Translations under genes and position numbers: made by a program
In this document: positions 10,777-20,183 of the stretch, in pieces
Layout of the letters: every line of letters starts with the position of its first letter
How positions within the stretch are numbered: the first letter of the stretch is position 1
Origin: Prostheceraeus crozeri
Taxonomy: Eukaryota; Platyhelminthes; Polycladida; Euryleptidae
NCBI GenBank assembly: GCA_907163375.1
Contig: CAJQUW010003430.1
Span: forward strand, 213,381-277,380
Direction of reading: 5' to 3'
Length of the DNA: 64,000 nucleotides
The notes under the pieces: model-generated
What the model was told of the DNA's origin: nothing
Database searches by the model: none
The model's input: the letters and a program-made list of their open reading frames with translations, nothing else

Positions 10777-11995
10777 TCACTGTCGATCACTTAGATGAAA
10801 GATGTCGGCACGACGCATCCAAGAGTTCATACTTGAAGGATAACCAGTCCATTTAACAAGACACCATTCTTCACCTTGCCGTTTTTTACATCGAATGATT
10901 TTCTCTACCAAATATGTTTCACTTTCAGTGACTACCTCAATCTCATCGCGGTAAAAGCTACCCTCAATTTCTTCATTATCGTAATCTTTCAACTTGTAGG
11001 TGGTGGGAGAGTCTTTTTGATCAATCCTTGATACTGTAAATACCTCCTCTGTCCAATTCGGAAGGTACCCTTTAGCAAAAACACTTCACTTTTGAGATAC
11101 GAACTTTATCACCAATTTTCACATAACTTTTCACATGAGTGCGTTTACGTTGGAATGATTCGCGCACTTTATCTACATTGTCAGCATTTACATCTACTGG
11201 TCTGAGTCCAATAGAACGATGGATAGAGTGATTGTAGGCATGGAGTGTATCTTGTAGAACCTTTGTCCAATTTTGTGTCAAGTTGGCAGTAAAATGTCGC
11301 CACAAGCGATTTTTTAATGTGCGATTAAAACGTTCAACGAGTGCAGCTTTATAGGCACTCTTTACACTAAACAACTCAATGTCATGCCTCTCAAATAATC
11401 TTGTCACATGCTGATTTTCAAACTCTTTTCCTTGATCAATCTGAATTCTTTTTGGAATGCGACCTTCTCGAAAAATTGTTTGGAATGCTTTTGCTACTCC
11501 TTTCCCTTCTTTAGTTTTTAAAGGTTGAGCCCACGCATAACGCGAGAAAATATCAATGACGGTTAAAATAAAATTATTGCCCGAGTTATGTTTTGAAATG
11601 GAGGCAACATCACACAAATCTGCTTGCCACTGTTCATCGATGTCATGACCAATATAATGGCGGGTGCGGTACTTCTTTTTCGCTTGTTTGTGGAGTGTAT
11701 AGGTAGCCTGACCCTTTAATCATCGTTTCACTTGTGATTGTGGAAGACCACTCGCTTTTGATAATTTCTTGATAGATGCAAATCCTGCCGGATGTTTTAC
11801 ATCATAATAGATTGACCTCAAACGTTCAGTCGATGACGACTGACTCTTTTTCCTCCTTCTCATCTTTTTGCTTTCTTGCCTTTTTACATTTACAACAACT
11901 GCAGCATTTAGCTTTAGCGGTTTTGCGATCGTGTTCACATTGCTTAGGAGTTTCATTGTGAGAGCTGGCGCAGCAAGTGCAAGTGACAACGACAC
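10777..11995 (-). pseudogene. int: Polinton integrase with chromodomain, region
   Basis: Retroviral-type DDE integrase that inserts the element. Order seen: a helical N-terminal segment with YYDVKHPAGFASIKKLSKA and a following TLHKQ..KKYRTRHYIG linker; the catalytic core with QADLCD (first Asp), DQGKEF (second Asp) and VERFNRTLK (Glu); and a C-terminal chromodomain (VEKIIRCKKRQGEEWCLVKW). A chromodomain can steer insertion to marked chromatin. This copy is lightly broken; element B's is a single 406-codon frame. Confidence 0.88.
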
Positions 11996-12041
11996 TCATC
12001 TCCGGCGGCTCATTACATGGCAAGCAACACATCTGCTTCAT
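11826..12041 (-). CDS. Small Cys-rich protein overlapping the integrase 5' end
   Basis: 71 codons with many cysteine pairs (CCLPC, CTCCAS, CCSCCKCKKA) and a charged tail. It overlaps the first part of the integrase region in another frame. The Cys pattern is kept in both elements, while the overlapped integrase residues look unconstrained there, so this frame may be the real coding one. Could be a zinc-binding accessory protein or a spliced N-terminal exon. Confidence 0.4.
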   Translation of the reverse strand: MKQMCCLPCNEPPEMSVVVTCTCCASSHNETPKQCEHDRKTAKAKCCSCCKCKKARKQKDEKEEKESVVID

Positions 12042-12042
12042 A

Positions 12043-12735
12043 TTAATAGTCTGAGAACATGTATTTCTTGGGAGGAGGTGTTTTACGTTTTCCTTTTACT
12101 AGTTTTAGTGGTGGCGTAGATCTACGTCGAGTTCTTCCTCTTGTTTCCTTAGTGAGTGTGGGAGGGGATGTAGCAGGTGACGTCTTAAACCAATTTGTTG
12201 GCATTTTCATCGTCTGAAGCATTGGAGCAGTAGCCACTGTTGAATCACGTTCTTTCAATGTCTCATTATTCAAAGCAAATTTTGGCACATTATGCTTTTT
12301 CAATAGTTTAAGAAAGTATGACCAACCAGGTGGAACATAGCCTTGACGGCGCTTTCTACGTGTCGCATACTGAATCAAGTCTTCATAACGTGAAGCATCA
12401 ATCACTTTATTTTCATCTGTAATGATTTCTCCTCTATCATTTACATTGAGATGGGGTTCAATACTGTTGAAAAGAGATATGGCATGTGCGCGAGATGCTA
12501 AAGGTGTAGCAGTGGACACAGAGTCACGCATCTTATTCTTCAAATTTTTTAGTTGCTCAACAGTTTCCGATTGTAATAATACAGCACGATGTGGATCTTT
12601 GATGTGAACATTTTGCTGATAATCTATTTCTTTCCTATACATTTGATTTGCAAGAGCTTGCTTTACTTGCTGCATGGCAGTCAATTGTACATATTCATCC
12701 TGAGAAATAACAATCATGCGAGAATAAGAACTCAT
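12043..12735 (-). CDS. Conserved Polinton hypothetical protein, 230 codons
   Basis: No enzymatic motif. The middle has LIQYATRRKRRQGYVPPGW followed by FLKLLKKHNVPK, a signature (basic cluster, P.GW, F..LLK..NVP) I associate with an unnamed protein next to the ATPase in animal Polintons. The C-terminus is Pro/Thr/Arg-rich and ends in a basic stretch. Its start overlaps the ATPase stop by 4 bases. Possibly a capsid-assembly or core factor; this is inference from position. Confidence 0.6.
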   Translation of the reverse strand: MSSYSRMIVISQDEYVQLTAMQQVKQALANQMYRKEIDYQQNVHIKDPHRAVLLQSETVEQLKNLKNKMRDSVSTATPLASRAHAISLFNSIEPHLNVNDRGEIITDENKVIDASRYEDLIQYATRRKRRQGYVPPGWSYFLKLLKKHNVPKFALNNETLKERDSTVATAPMLQTMKMPTNWFKTSPATSPPTLTKETRGRTRRRSTPPLKLVKGKRKTPPPKKYMFSDY

Positions 12736-13349
12736 AGTTTGTAGATAATCATGGGAGTTTTCAAAATATCACTTCGAAATCTAAATTCTTCCGGACACTC
12801 TTGCGTAAAGTCAATGAATAAGTAACCGTGTGGTTTTTTAGTAGCTGCTTGAAAAATTTCAATTAAGGCTTTTGATCCTCTGGGTGCAACTTGTCGCGCT
12901 AAAATTTCAAATTGACTTTTATCTCGCGGATTCTTGAAAATAGCATAATAGTGTGTATTCAGGTTTCGTGTACGAGCTTCTTTTCCATCAGGAAACAAAT
13001 TTTGTGTGATATAGATGATAAAGCACCGTTTATGATGTGCTGCGCGAGTGAACATATCTGTAACATCTTTTGAATTCTTACTTTCTTTTAATAAATCATC
13101 CAATACAACAACATCATTAGACTGAAGTTTATCCACTGGAATAATTCCTTCATGTCGAATAAAGTTGCGACTTTGCAATTCCTGAAACAGCGACGGTCGA
13201 TAAATACCATAACACCAAATCACTCGATTGATAGGTTCCTTAAACAACTCCCTTCTTTTATCCAATAAATTCAGCGTGAAAACAGTTTTACCTGCATGAG
13301 ATGGACCTGATACAGTCAGAACTTTATCACATTGAAGTCTGAAATCCAT
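12732..13349 (-). CDS. ATP: FtsK/HerA-type genome-packaging ATPase
   Basis: 205 codons from the internal Met. The open frame continues 20 codons upstream into the neighbouring gene, so the inner Met is the likelier start. Walker A is GPSHAGKT near residues 15-22 and Walker B is DVVVLDDLL near 75-83. A sensor-like YITQNLF lies near 110-116. Matches the A32-like ATPases that pump DNA into capsids of Polintons, adintoviruses and related viruses. Confidence 0.9.
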   Translation of the reverse strand: MDFRLQCDKVLTVSGPSHAGKTVFTLNLLDKRRELFKEPINRVIWCYGIYRPSLFQELQSRNFIRHEGIIPVDKLQSNDVVVLDDLLKESKNSKDVTDMFTRAAHHKRCFIIYITQNLFPDGKEARTRNLNTHYYAIFKNPRDKSQFEILARQVAPRGSKALIEIFQAATKKPHGYLFIDFTQECPEEFRFRSDILKTPMIIYKL

Positions 13350-13380
13350 TATAATACTTTGAGATTCAACATTTGCATAA

Positions 13381-13746
13381 TTAACGTCTAGAGCCAAAGA
13401 TATTACCAAATACGTTGCCCACGATAGGAGCTAGCATCGGTAGTAACGCTGGAAGGAAACCGCCCTTTTGTGTTAGAGTTTCCCTCTTTCTTTGAAGGGT
13501 GACTTTAGGATTGGAGATGAAACGCAATTTCGTAGCATATCGCTTAAGTAACTTTCGTTGTTTTGGTGCTAATTTCTTCGTCCTCAACTTTCTCACATGA
13601 GAAATAATTTCACGGATGAATTTATCGTTAGCATGTCGTATAGCATTGTATCGCTGATTTGCTTTCATTCGTCGGAGAGCTTGAATGGCTGAAGAAAACT
13701 TTGAAGACTTTTGACTTTTACGTTTCGTCATTTTACGTTTCGCCAT
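13381..13746 (-). CDS. Small basic protein with C-terminal hydrophobic segment
   Basis: 121 codons. Lys/Arg-rich first 90 residues, then LTQKGGFLPALLPMLAPIV and a Gly/Ile hydrophobic tail. The GGFL..LLP plan is common to a small gene beside the ATPase in many Polintons and resembles membrane-active virion peptides released by the protease at Gly-Gly. Role inferred. Confidence 0.6.
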   Translation of the reverse strand: MAKRKMTKRKSQKSSKFSSAIQALRRMKANQRYNAIRHANDKFIREIISHVRKLRTKKLAPKQRKLLKRYATKLRFISNPKVTLQRKRETLTQKGGFLPALLPMLAPIVGNVFGNIFGSRR

Positions 13747-13797
13747 TTTCCGTGTTAGTCTTTGCTAAAACCTGTCTTTACCGCATTTGCATAGGTA

Positions 13798-14127
13798 CTA
13801 ACTATTGCGGCATAAGTGACACTCGAAATGAGCAATATCACAGTGGTTACATTTGCAAAGTTGAATGCAATTAGGTATGAAACAGCGTTGACAAAAAGCA
13901 TGCTTACATCTCTTGAAGATGCGCTTTTCATTTCCATCCTTTCGCCTACATACATCGCAACACATAGTTTCACCGTTACTGTTGTCTATAGCAAGTCTTT
14001 TTGAAGACATGAATTTGCTAGCCTTTTCTAAATAATAGACGCATGTACAGAAGGAATATACTTCGAGAGTGAGCAGACATAGCTCGAAAACCAGTTGTGC
14101 TACAATCAAGTACCACTGCATTTTCAA
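13798..14127 (-). CDS. Membrane-anchored RING-finger protein
   Basis: 109 codons. One hydrophobic segment near residues 4-32 (LIVAQLVFELCLLTLEV) is probably a membrane anchor. It is followed by a compact RING pattern: CDVC, then CKHAFCQRC, a C..C pair and HLC at the end. Likely E3 ubiquitin ligase activity against host factors, inferred from the motif. The gene stops just before the next one starts on the same strand. Confidence 0.65.
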   Translation of the reverse strand: MKMQWYLIVAQLVFELCLLTLEVYSFCTCVYYLEKASKFMSSKRLAIDNSNGETMCCDVCRRKDGNEKRIFKRCKHAFCQRCFIPNCIQLCKCNHCDIAHFECHLCRNS

Positions 14128-14543
14128 TTTTTCTTTATGGAAATTTGAATGTGAATATCTGAAATCGCTTCAATCACTAGACTGCTACCATGATGGTTAA
14201 ATGCGTTAAAACGTTCAGCAATTTTTATCATATGTCTTTTAAAAAATTCTTGGGGGTGATCTACCACTTCCATTGAATAAGAAGCAAAATGGAAAGAGCG
14301 ACTTTCCACCTCTTCCTTTCCAAAATGACTAAACTTAATTTTCGCAACTAATCGCGCCATGATAATGCTATCAGAGAATGTATTCATTAACTCTAGAAAT
14401 AGAGTGCTTGCATCATCGACCACTGCTTCGATGTCGGTTACATCTTTATGAAAATTTATCACATAATCTTGAACAGCTCCTTTTAAACTTTGCCTATGAA
14501 AATGTAATGTTCCGCAGTCGTTTGAGAAAGACATGATCGCCAT
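14124..14543 (-). CDS. Unknown Polinton protein, 139 codons
   Basis: No recognised domain. Mixed alpha/beta composition with no membrane segment. It overlaps the RING gene start by 4 bases, which argues for a genuine co-transcribed gene. Conserved in element B. Confidence 0.5.
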   Translation of the reverse strand: MAIMSFSNDCGTLHFHRQSLKGAVQDYVINFHKDVTDIEAVVDDASTLFLELMNTFSDSIIMARLVAKIKFSHFGKEEVESRSFHFASYSMEVVDHPQEFFKRHMIKIAERFNAFNHHGSSLVIEAISDIHIQISIKKN

Positions 14544-14618
14544 TTATCTAACCCATCCATTGCATGAAAACAACTCTTCTCATAGTAACATTTATTGAAT
14601 AACGGTAACAAGCATGCA

Positions 14619-15149
14619 TTATAAATCAATGGTTTGAAAGAGATAAAATAGATACAGCTGGTAAATATCATACAGCGAGCAATGATAACCATACAAGACT
14701 TTGGCAGTGTTGAGGTAAGGAGGAAAGAAGCATTGGTTATGAACGCAGCTACTACAACGAACAGACAAAATAGGAACACACAAATCCTTAAAACGTTTCG
14801 TGACTTCATGATAATGTTGATTCACTCTACTATCCCAAGGCGGGAGCAAAATATCATCAATGATTAGATTGGGAAATACTTTCCTCTCCTTACCAGGATT
14901 ATTACAAAAGATGCGTATAACATTGAAAGCAGCTAACCATCGTTTAAAGTCAATAAGAAGAGCACTCTCACAAGAAAAGCCATAGTCTTGCAAATATTTC
15001 AGATTAAGTCCATGAATGTGTTTTCTCGCCCATTGATCAACATTGGGATTGCAGTTGGCATGTTGATGATAGACACTAACAATCTGATATGTCCAATTGT
15101 TCATAGCAATAGCACTGAGCTCCTGTACAGGTTCACCCTCACAATCCAT
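14619..15149 (-). CDS. DEDD-type 3'-5' exonuclease-like protein
   Basis: The N-terminus reads MDCEGEPVQELSAI, a DxE motif preceded upstream by hydrophobic residues as in exonuclease motif I. ARKHIHGLNLKYL near residues 42-54 resembles the motif II area, and a conserved acidic NLIIDDIL lies near 95-102. I recall similar (D/E)AEG..VQEL...HGLN proteins in Polintons. The frame is open upstream of the Met, and an AG acceptor-like site suggests an earlier exon. Possible roles are replication or end processing. Confidence 0.5.
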   Translation of the reverse strand: MDCEGEPVQELSAIAMNNWTYQIVSVYHQHANCNPNVDQWARKHIHGLNLKYLQDYGFSCESALLIDFKRWLAAFNVIRIFCNNPGKERKVFPNLIIDDILLPPWDSRVNQHYHEVTKRFKDLCVPILSVRCSSCVHNQCFFPPYLNTAKVLYGYHCSLYDIYQLYLFYLFQTIDL

Positions 15150-15201
15150 AAAAATGATGATAGAAGCCTAAAACGGAAATTTACACATCTAAAGAAACGT
15201 T

Positions 15202-15327
15202 CTATAACATATTACAAAATGAAGAATTACATCGATGCTTTTCACGACAAAATACACAAATGATATGATGGCAACGAAGAAGTAAAATGTATCTAATAAG
15301 ACCACGTCTACGACACTCAAAGCACAT
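15202..15327 (-). CDS. Short RING-like zinc motif
   Basis: 41 codons from an ATG at 15327: CFEC, then LRCHHIICVFC, then C....FC, matching a truncated RING spacing. Perhaps an exon of a longer spliced gene, given its small size. Confidence 0.35.
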   Translation of the reverse strand: MCFECRRRGLIRYILLLRCHHIICVFCREKHRCNSSFCNML

Positions 15328-15361
15328 AAGCGAATTGTCATAGGGTAGAGTTAGGAAAGGA

Positions 15362-16136
15362 CTAGTAATTCTCCTTCTTTGATTTGCGTTTTGATGCAGT
15401 ATTCTTCTCCGACTTGCGCTTCGTACCACTGCTGTTAAGGATTTGATCAATTATGTCATCTACGTTGGGTGGTTTTGGAATATATAGGATGGATTCCATA
15501 TGCATGGAGAGATAGACTATTTTATTATCCTTGTGTCGACCATAATATAGCCCATTCACTTTGAAAAGGATATCCCAAGTACCGTCTCCGAGCTCATCAC
15601 ATCTGATGGGTATTGATTGATCTCCATCCTTCTTATAGTAAGTGCACCAATGTGATACCGGTAGGCAAATGTGATTACCATCCCAAATCTTTCTATAGGG
15701 AGTATCCTTGTCATCTCTCGCCTTCCACTCTTGAGCAAGAGGAGTAGGAATGTCCATATTTAATGTCACGTACTCCTCAATAATATCAAGTTGGCAGCGA
15801 ATGTACGGACTCACGGGGATCAGTATGTAGTCCCCATACTGATTGCGCATTATCTTAACATCCGTGGAAGGGAGCATTCCCGTTTGGAGTACTACGCTAT
15901 GATCGTCATAACGCAAGACTTGCTTAAATTTACGCTGTAGCGGTGTAGGATTATGTACCTTGGTTGTTTCTTCCACTGGCCTCAGTTGTAGATGATCTGA
16001 TCGTAGCGAACCTTGTAACGTTTGACCGCCATTTTGTCCTACTAGTGCAGCAGATGGAGTAGATGCCTGAAAATGAAAAAGATTGTATTAAGTTTACGTT
16101 CAAGGGAGATGAGGGAGGAAAGTAGCGACTTACCAT
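15362..16136 (-). CDS. Unknown right-end protein with start-codon exon
   Basis: The main frame gives about 204 codons with no recognised domain. It is rich in aromatic residues, with a Lys/Ser-rich tail ending KRKSKKENY. The ATG at 16136-16134 is followed directly by a GTAAGT donor. A CAG acceptor just before 16066 begins an exon that stays open into the main frame. The PolB gene at the opposite end has the same plan, down to a GCATC(A/T)ACT sequence at the second exon start, so the two end genes share an ancestral inverted terminal module. Confidence 0.55.
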
Positions 16137-16280
16137 TTTAGTTGGATAATAGAATAGAGAGAGAGAGAGAAAATGTGCGTCCGTCACTCGTGCGATTCAA
16201 CGATGGAATGATTCTCACTGTGGAAGGCTCGCTATTTATAAAGAAATGCTTGATTCTCATTGGATGATGATCCTCATTGG
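16137..16280 (-). promoter_or_regulatory. Right-end promoter: two CCAAT boxes, TATA, start exon
   Basis: On the minus strand: CCAAT at 16276-16280 and 16259-16263 (17 bp apart), then TTTATAAATAGC at 16231-16242, then a GA-repeat leader up to the ATG at 16136. Box spacing matches the left end of element B almost exactly. Confidence 0.6.
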
Positions 16281-16293
16281 ACAATAACATCAA

Positions 16294-17663
16294 GCTGATT
16301 CCAAATCTGAAATCCGTTTTCCCATCCGATGCTTCGTTTTGGCGCTACAGCCCAAAACGTCCAAAATTCTAACTCTGTCGTTTTTCGACAATCTCCCAAA
16401 ATCTTAAATGGTGTCTCACATCTAAACGAAGACAGATATGAACAAGCCGATTCTTTCAGTGAATTTGTCTCACTCTTAGCTTTCAAACGAGCTATTGCAC
16501 GACAAAATCCGTCCATTAGAAGCAAAGTTGGAAAGTCGGTGCCGATGGGGGGGGCGTCAGCGAAACTTTTTCTCTCCGATTGACTTGAAACTCACCATAC
16601 CGATGCAGAATTTCACGCTGAATCCGAATCTGGCCTCCGTTTTCCCATCCGATGCTTCGTTTTGGCGCTACAGCCCAAAACGTCCAAAATTCTAACTCTG
16701 TCGTTTTTTCGAACAATGTTGAAAATTTTTTCTCTCCGATTGCGTTCAAATTCACCATACCGATGCAGAATTTCACGCTGAATCCGAATATGGCCTCCGT
16801 TTTCCCATCCGATGCTTCGTTTTGGCGCTACAGCCCAAAACGTCCAAAATTCTAACTCTGTCGTTTTTCGCCAATCTCCCAAAATCTTAAATGGCGTCTC
16901 ACATCTAAACGAAGACAGATATGAACAAGCCGATTCTTTCAGTGAATTTGTCTCACTCTTAGCTTTCAAACGAGCTATGGTACGACAAAATCCGTCCACT
17001 GGAAGCCAAGATCGAAGCTAGCTCTCCCGAGGGGGGGGGGTCAGTGAAATTTGATGAAACAAACTTTGGTCAGGGTCCCAGGTCGAAATGCCACACTTTG
17101 GAAAATTTTCAAAATTTTACCCATACAAAGTCACTCTGACACTTAGGATTTTTTCAGGTGAGCTCCGACCTAAAATCTTGTAACAGCTCTAACTTTTGAA
17201 CGGCTGGTCCGATTGACTCGCGACAAAAATGTCGTCGAGCAGTTTTTTCTTCTCTTTCAAACGAGTAGCTGTAAGACAAAATCCGTCCACTAGAACCAAA
17301 GTTAGAAGATTGCTGTCGGGGGGGGGGGGGGGTCGGTGAAATTTCATGAAAAATGTTTTGCTAAAGGTTCCAGATCGAAATTCCACACTTTGGAAAATTT
17401 TCAAAATTTTACCCATACAAAGCCAGGATTTTTTCAGGTGAGCTACGACAGTCCACCCTCCCAACCTGGCCGCACACCACGCCAACCTGGAGAGCACATC
17501 ACACACCACCTCGCGCTACGACGGCCGGCCAGAGGGGGGGGACGTCAGACTCGAAGCAACACGGCGGCACACCACGACCGACTCGACTGACAGGAGGGGG
17601 GGGGACGTCAGCGACTTTTTTCGACGGCGGCCATCTTGCGCTATCCAGAAGTGGAGTTTTACT
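16294..17663. repeat. GC-punctuated satellite cluster 1
   Basis: Tandem and mosaic units of about 150-350 bp. Shared strings include CGATGCTTCGTTTTGG and CTCTCCGATTG, separated by G runs of 8-14 followed by GTCAG. Related clusters lie at 23380-24470 and 40390-44040. Reading frames through these units are fortuitous. The last unit (GCGGCCATCTTGCGCTATCC) recurs in inverse orientation near 42110-42160. Confidence 0.8.
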
Positions 17664-18790
17664 TACTACTTGTGAAAGAAACATTTAGCCAATCAGACTA
17701 TCAAATCTTCTCATTAAGTTGGCTACGATATCTTGACGATTGTTTTGTGATCTGGAAAGACTCTTTTGGAAATGTGAATAATTTTCTTACATTTATCAAT
17801 ACCTTGAATGACAGTATAACGTTCACTATGGAAATCGATAGAGAAAATTAAAATTTTTTGGACGTACATATCTTTAAAGAAGGCAATAAGATCGAACGAG
17901 ATATTCATTTTAGATCGACAGACAGTCACAACTATCTCCCATTCGGGACACCCAAAACATGTGATACGCAGCATTCCCTACACACTGGCTAGCAGAATTA
18001 ACTCAATTGTCTCTAAATCTGAAATTAAGGATCTCCTATAGTTACAAATGAAAACACGTTTGACAGAGCTTGGTTATCCAGAGCAACTAATACAAGAGGC
18101 CATAAATAAGTGCACTACGATTCGTACGAAACAACCAAATCAGGATAAATCAGTAATCAATTTTGTTCAAACATTTAATCCCAACAACCCAGAAATATAT
18201 AACAGCGTAATTAAGCCTGTTTTCTCAGGGTTGCAGTTAACTGACCCATTTGATAAATGTATGGTCCGAAAATCTTATCGTCAACCTCCATCACTACTCC
18301 GAATATTACGAAAGCAGAAAGATGAATGTGTTGATGGAGTTACAAAATGTGGAGATAAAAAATGTAAGTGCTGTGAATCTATCATAGTAGGGAAAGAATT
18401 CAAATATAAACATGGTGAACAGACGAAAATAATTCACATAAAAACAAACATGACTTGTGATTCCAAAGATCTAATTTATGTGCTAAAATGCCACGGATGC
18501 GAAGCCTTCTTTATATGTGGGACAAACGGGCGATTCTCTTCGATCGAGAGTGCGAGTCCATCGCCAGCAAATAAATGATTCCTCCTATCGTTCACTACGT
18601 GTTAGTAAACATATCTATGAATGTGCTAGCAATGATCCCCCTTCTATGTTATGACTGTACTTAAACTCCCATCAAACTGTGACCGACTTTATAGAGAAAC
18701 AAAAGAAGAGGTATGTATAAAGATGATGAGTCCTTCTCTAAATAAGCATCCACAGACCAAATGCAATGATAGCAATCTATGACCACCGCC
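17664..18790 (+). mobile_element. Penelope-like element fragment (RT end and GIY-YIG part)
   Basis: The start shows the RT catalytic box region WLRYLDDCFVIW, followed by LNDSITFTMEI and then FLDVHIF-type coding sequence. A second stretch (18048-18578) has the linker CGDKKCKCCESI and the start of the GIY-YIG nuclease zone (LIYVLKCHGCEAFF). It ends with a KMMSPSLN-type C-terminus near 18740. Coding is interrupted and the 5' part is missing, so this is a dead truncated copy. Penelope-like elements are retroelements that lack capsid genes. Confidence 0.75.
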
Positions 18791-19344
18791 ACCGCTATAT
18801 TTTCCTTGTTTTGAATCTATGACACAGATTTTTGATGTATTTTAATTTGCAAATAGGATCATTTAGCCCTTGAGAATCCTGCAAGTCAGGCAGAAACCGG
18901 TTGGGCAGAAATATTTGTGTTTTCTTTTCCTTGCACGCATCCAAGTGTGATTTATTTTATGAATATGTATACGGCATGTAGGCCTAAATATCAAAATAAT
19001 TAAAATAGACAAGGGCAATAAAAAAAATATTATTTCTGATGATATTTCCATTGACTCTTTGTCAAATCTGATCATGTAAAAATATCAAATTTGCTAGATC
19101 TGGCGAAACGGTTCCATAGATGACGGAGTTCATAGGTACGTCACACAGGCACGCACTCACCACGCATACGACGTCTCTAAGAGTGTAAGAATGTTGGTTT
19201 AACTTCGCTACTCCCCATATTCGGGGCTTGGACGCTGCTGACATGTCAAATTTTCATTTGGAGCGTTGTGATCTTTTAGTCCGGATGCCGTTCCTGACGA
19301 CTTCCAACGACACTTTCGGAGCTTGACCTCTGGAACAAAAGATC
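18791..19344. other. No gene seen; AT-rich, Penelope 3'-flank-like
   Basis: Contains a GAAACCGGTTGGGCAG segment near 18893, of a kind seen near Penelope ends. Otherwise no coding or structural signal. Confidence 0.4.
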
Positions 19345-19465
19345 GCTAGGCCAAGTACTTGCCTTAGCGAACAATGCGTTCCCGTCTAAAAGAACACATA
19401 TCATCGGGTGCATCATTGGTCTACCGGCAATCAAACGAATTTCATAGATATCTATGTCCATCGCT
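19345..19465 (+). mobile_element. Short Penelope-like fragment
   Basis: Contains the string AACAATGCGTTCCCGTCTAA, which recurs in inverse orientation inside the GIY-YIG-coding fragment at 21604-21804. Confidence 0.5.
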
Positions 19466-20183
19466 GAGTAGTCTTTAATGGCAAGTGTTACATTCAGGTC
19501 TCACGAATACTCAATTGCGTCGAAGTATCGAGTTGTATGAGATTAGAGCTCGCAATCTGGACTTAAATGTTCAGTTGTAATCACTGTTTTACCCTTTGCA
19601 TGACTAAGCCCGGTGCGAAACGTCGCGTGTTTTTTTTAATATAATTTCTCGATCGTAGAATTTGGAATTTTTGTAATATATTGATATACTTTATGTCTTT
19701 ATGTATTTGTGTAAATGAAACACTACAATGTAATGCAATAATTAACTATGTTTTCAGATCTAATACATATCATTTCGATTTATTCAAGCTAAGGTTCGTT
19801 GTCCACTATTGATAGAAACTTAAACTGGGCATATACTTTATCAACGGAGGCATTACTACAGGGAATGACAATCAAACTTATTGGTGGTCTCTGTGGCAAG
19901 TGCATTACATTGTAGTGTTTCATTTACACAAATACATAAAGACATAAAGTATATCAATATATTACAAAAATTCCAAATTCTACGATCGAGAAATTATATT
20001 AAAAAATACACGCGACGTTTCGCACCGGGCTTAGTCATGCAAAGGGTAAAACAGCGATTACAACTGAATATTTAAGTCCAGATTGCGAGTTCTAATCTCA
20101 TACAACTCGATACTTCGACGCAATTGAGTATTCGTGAGACCTGAATGCAACACTTGCCATTAAAGACTACTCAGCGATGGACT
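19458..20183. repeat. Inverted repeat, arms about 283 bp, from Penelope ends
   Basis: 19458-19740 and 19900-20183 are near-perfect reverse complements around a 160-bp spacer. Each arm contains GCGAAACGTCGCGTG with an adjacent TGACTAAGCCCGGTG, reminiscent of the hammerhead ribozyme 3' half (CGAAAC, then GTC cleavage triplet) that Penelope terminal repeats carry. The usual CTGATGA box is not intact. A third partial copy lies at 21835-21910. Confidence 0.7.

Larger units (their letters stand above)
1..16293. mobile_element. Polinton (Maverick) element A, left end outside window
   Basis: Self-synthesising DNA transposon of virus origin. It carries PolB, retroviral-type integrase, packaging ATPase, adenain-like protease and double-jelly-roll capsid genes in the order expected for animal Polintons and adintovirus-like relatives. 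Genes point inward from both ends. The right edge is placed where the promoter shared with the other element's end gives way to satellite repeat. The left end is cut by the window, so no complete terminal inverted repeat or target duplication can be read. It is a lightly broken fossil with about five breaks. Its near identity to element B suggests recent activity. Confidence 0.93.

Noticed and set aside
16274-17021. Repeated short ORFs translating as LRFGATAQNVQNSNSVVF and similar
   Set aside because: They are the same satellite unit read in several frames and on both strands; no start context or codon constraint.
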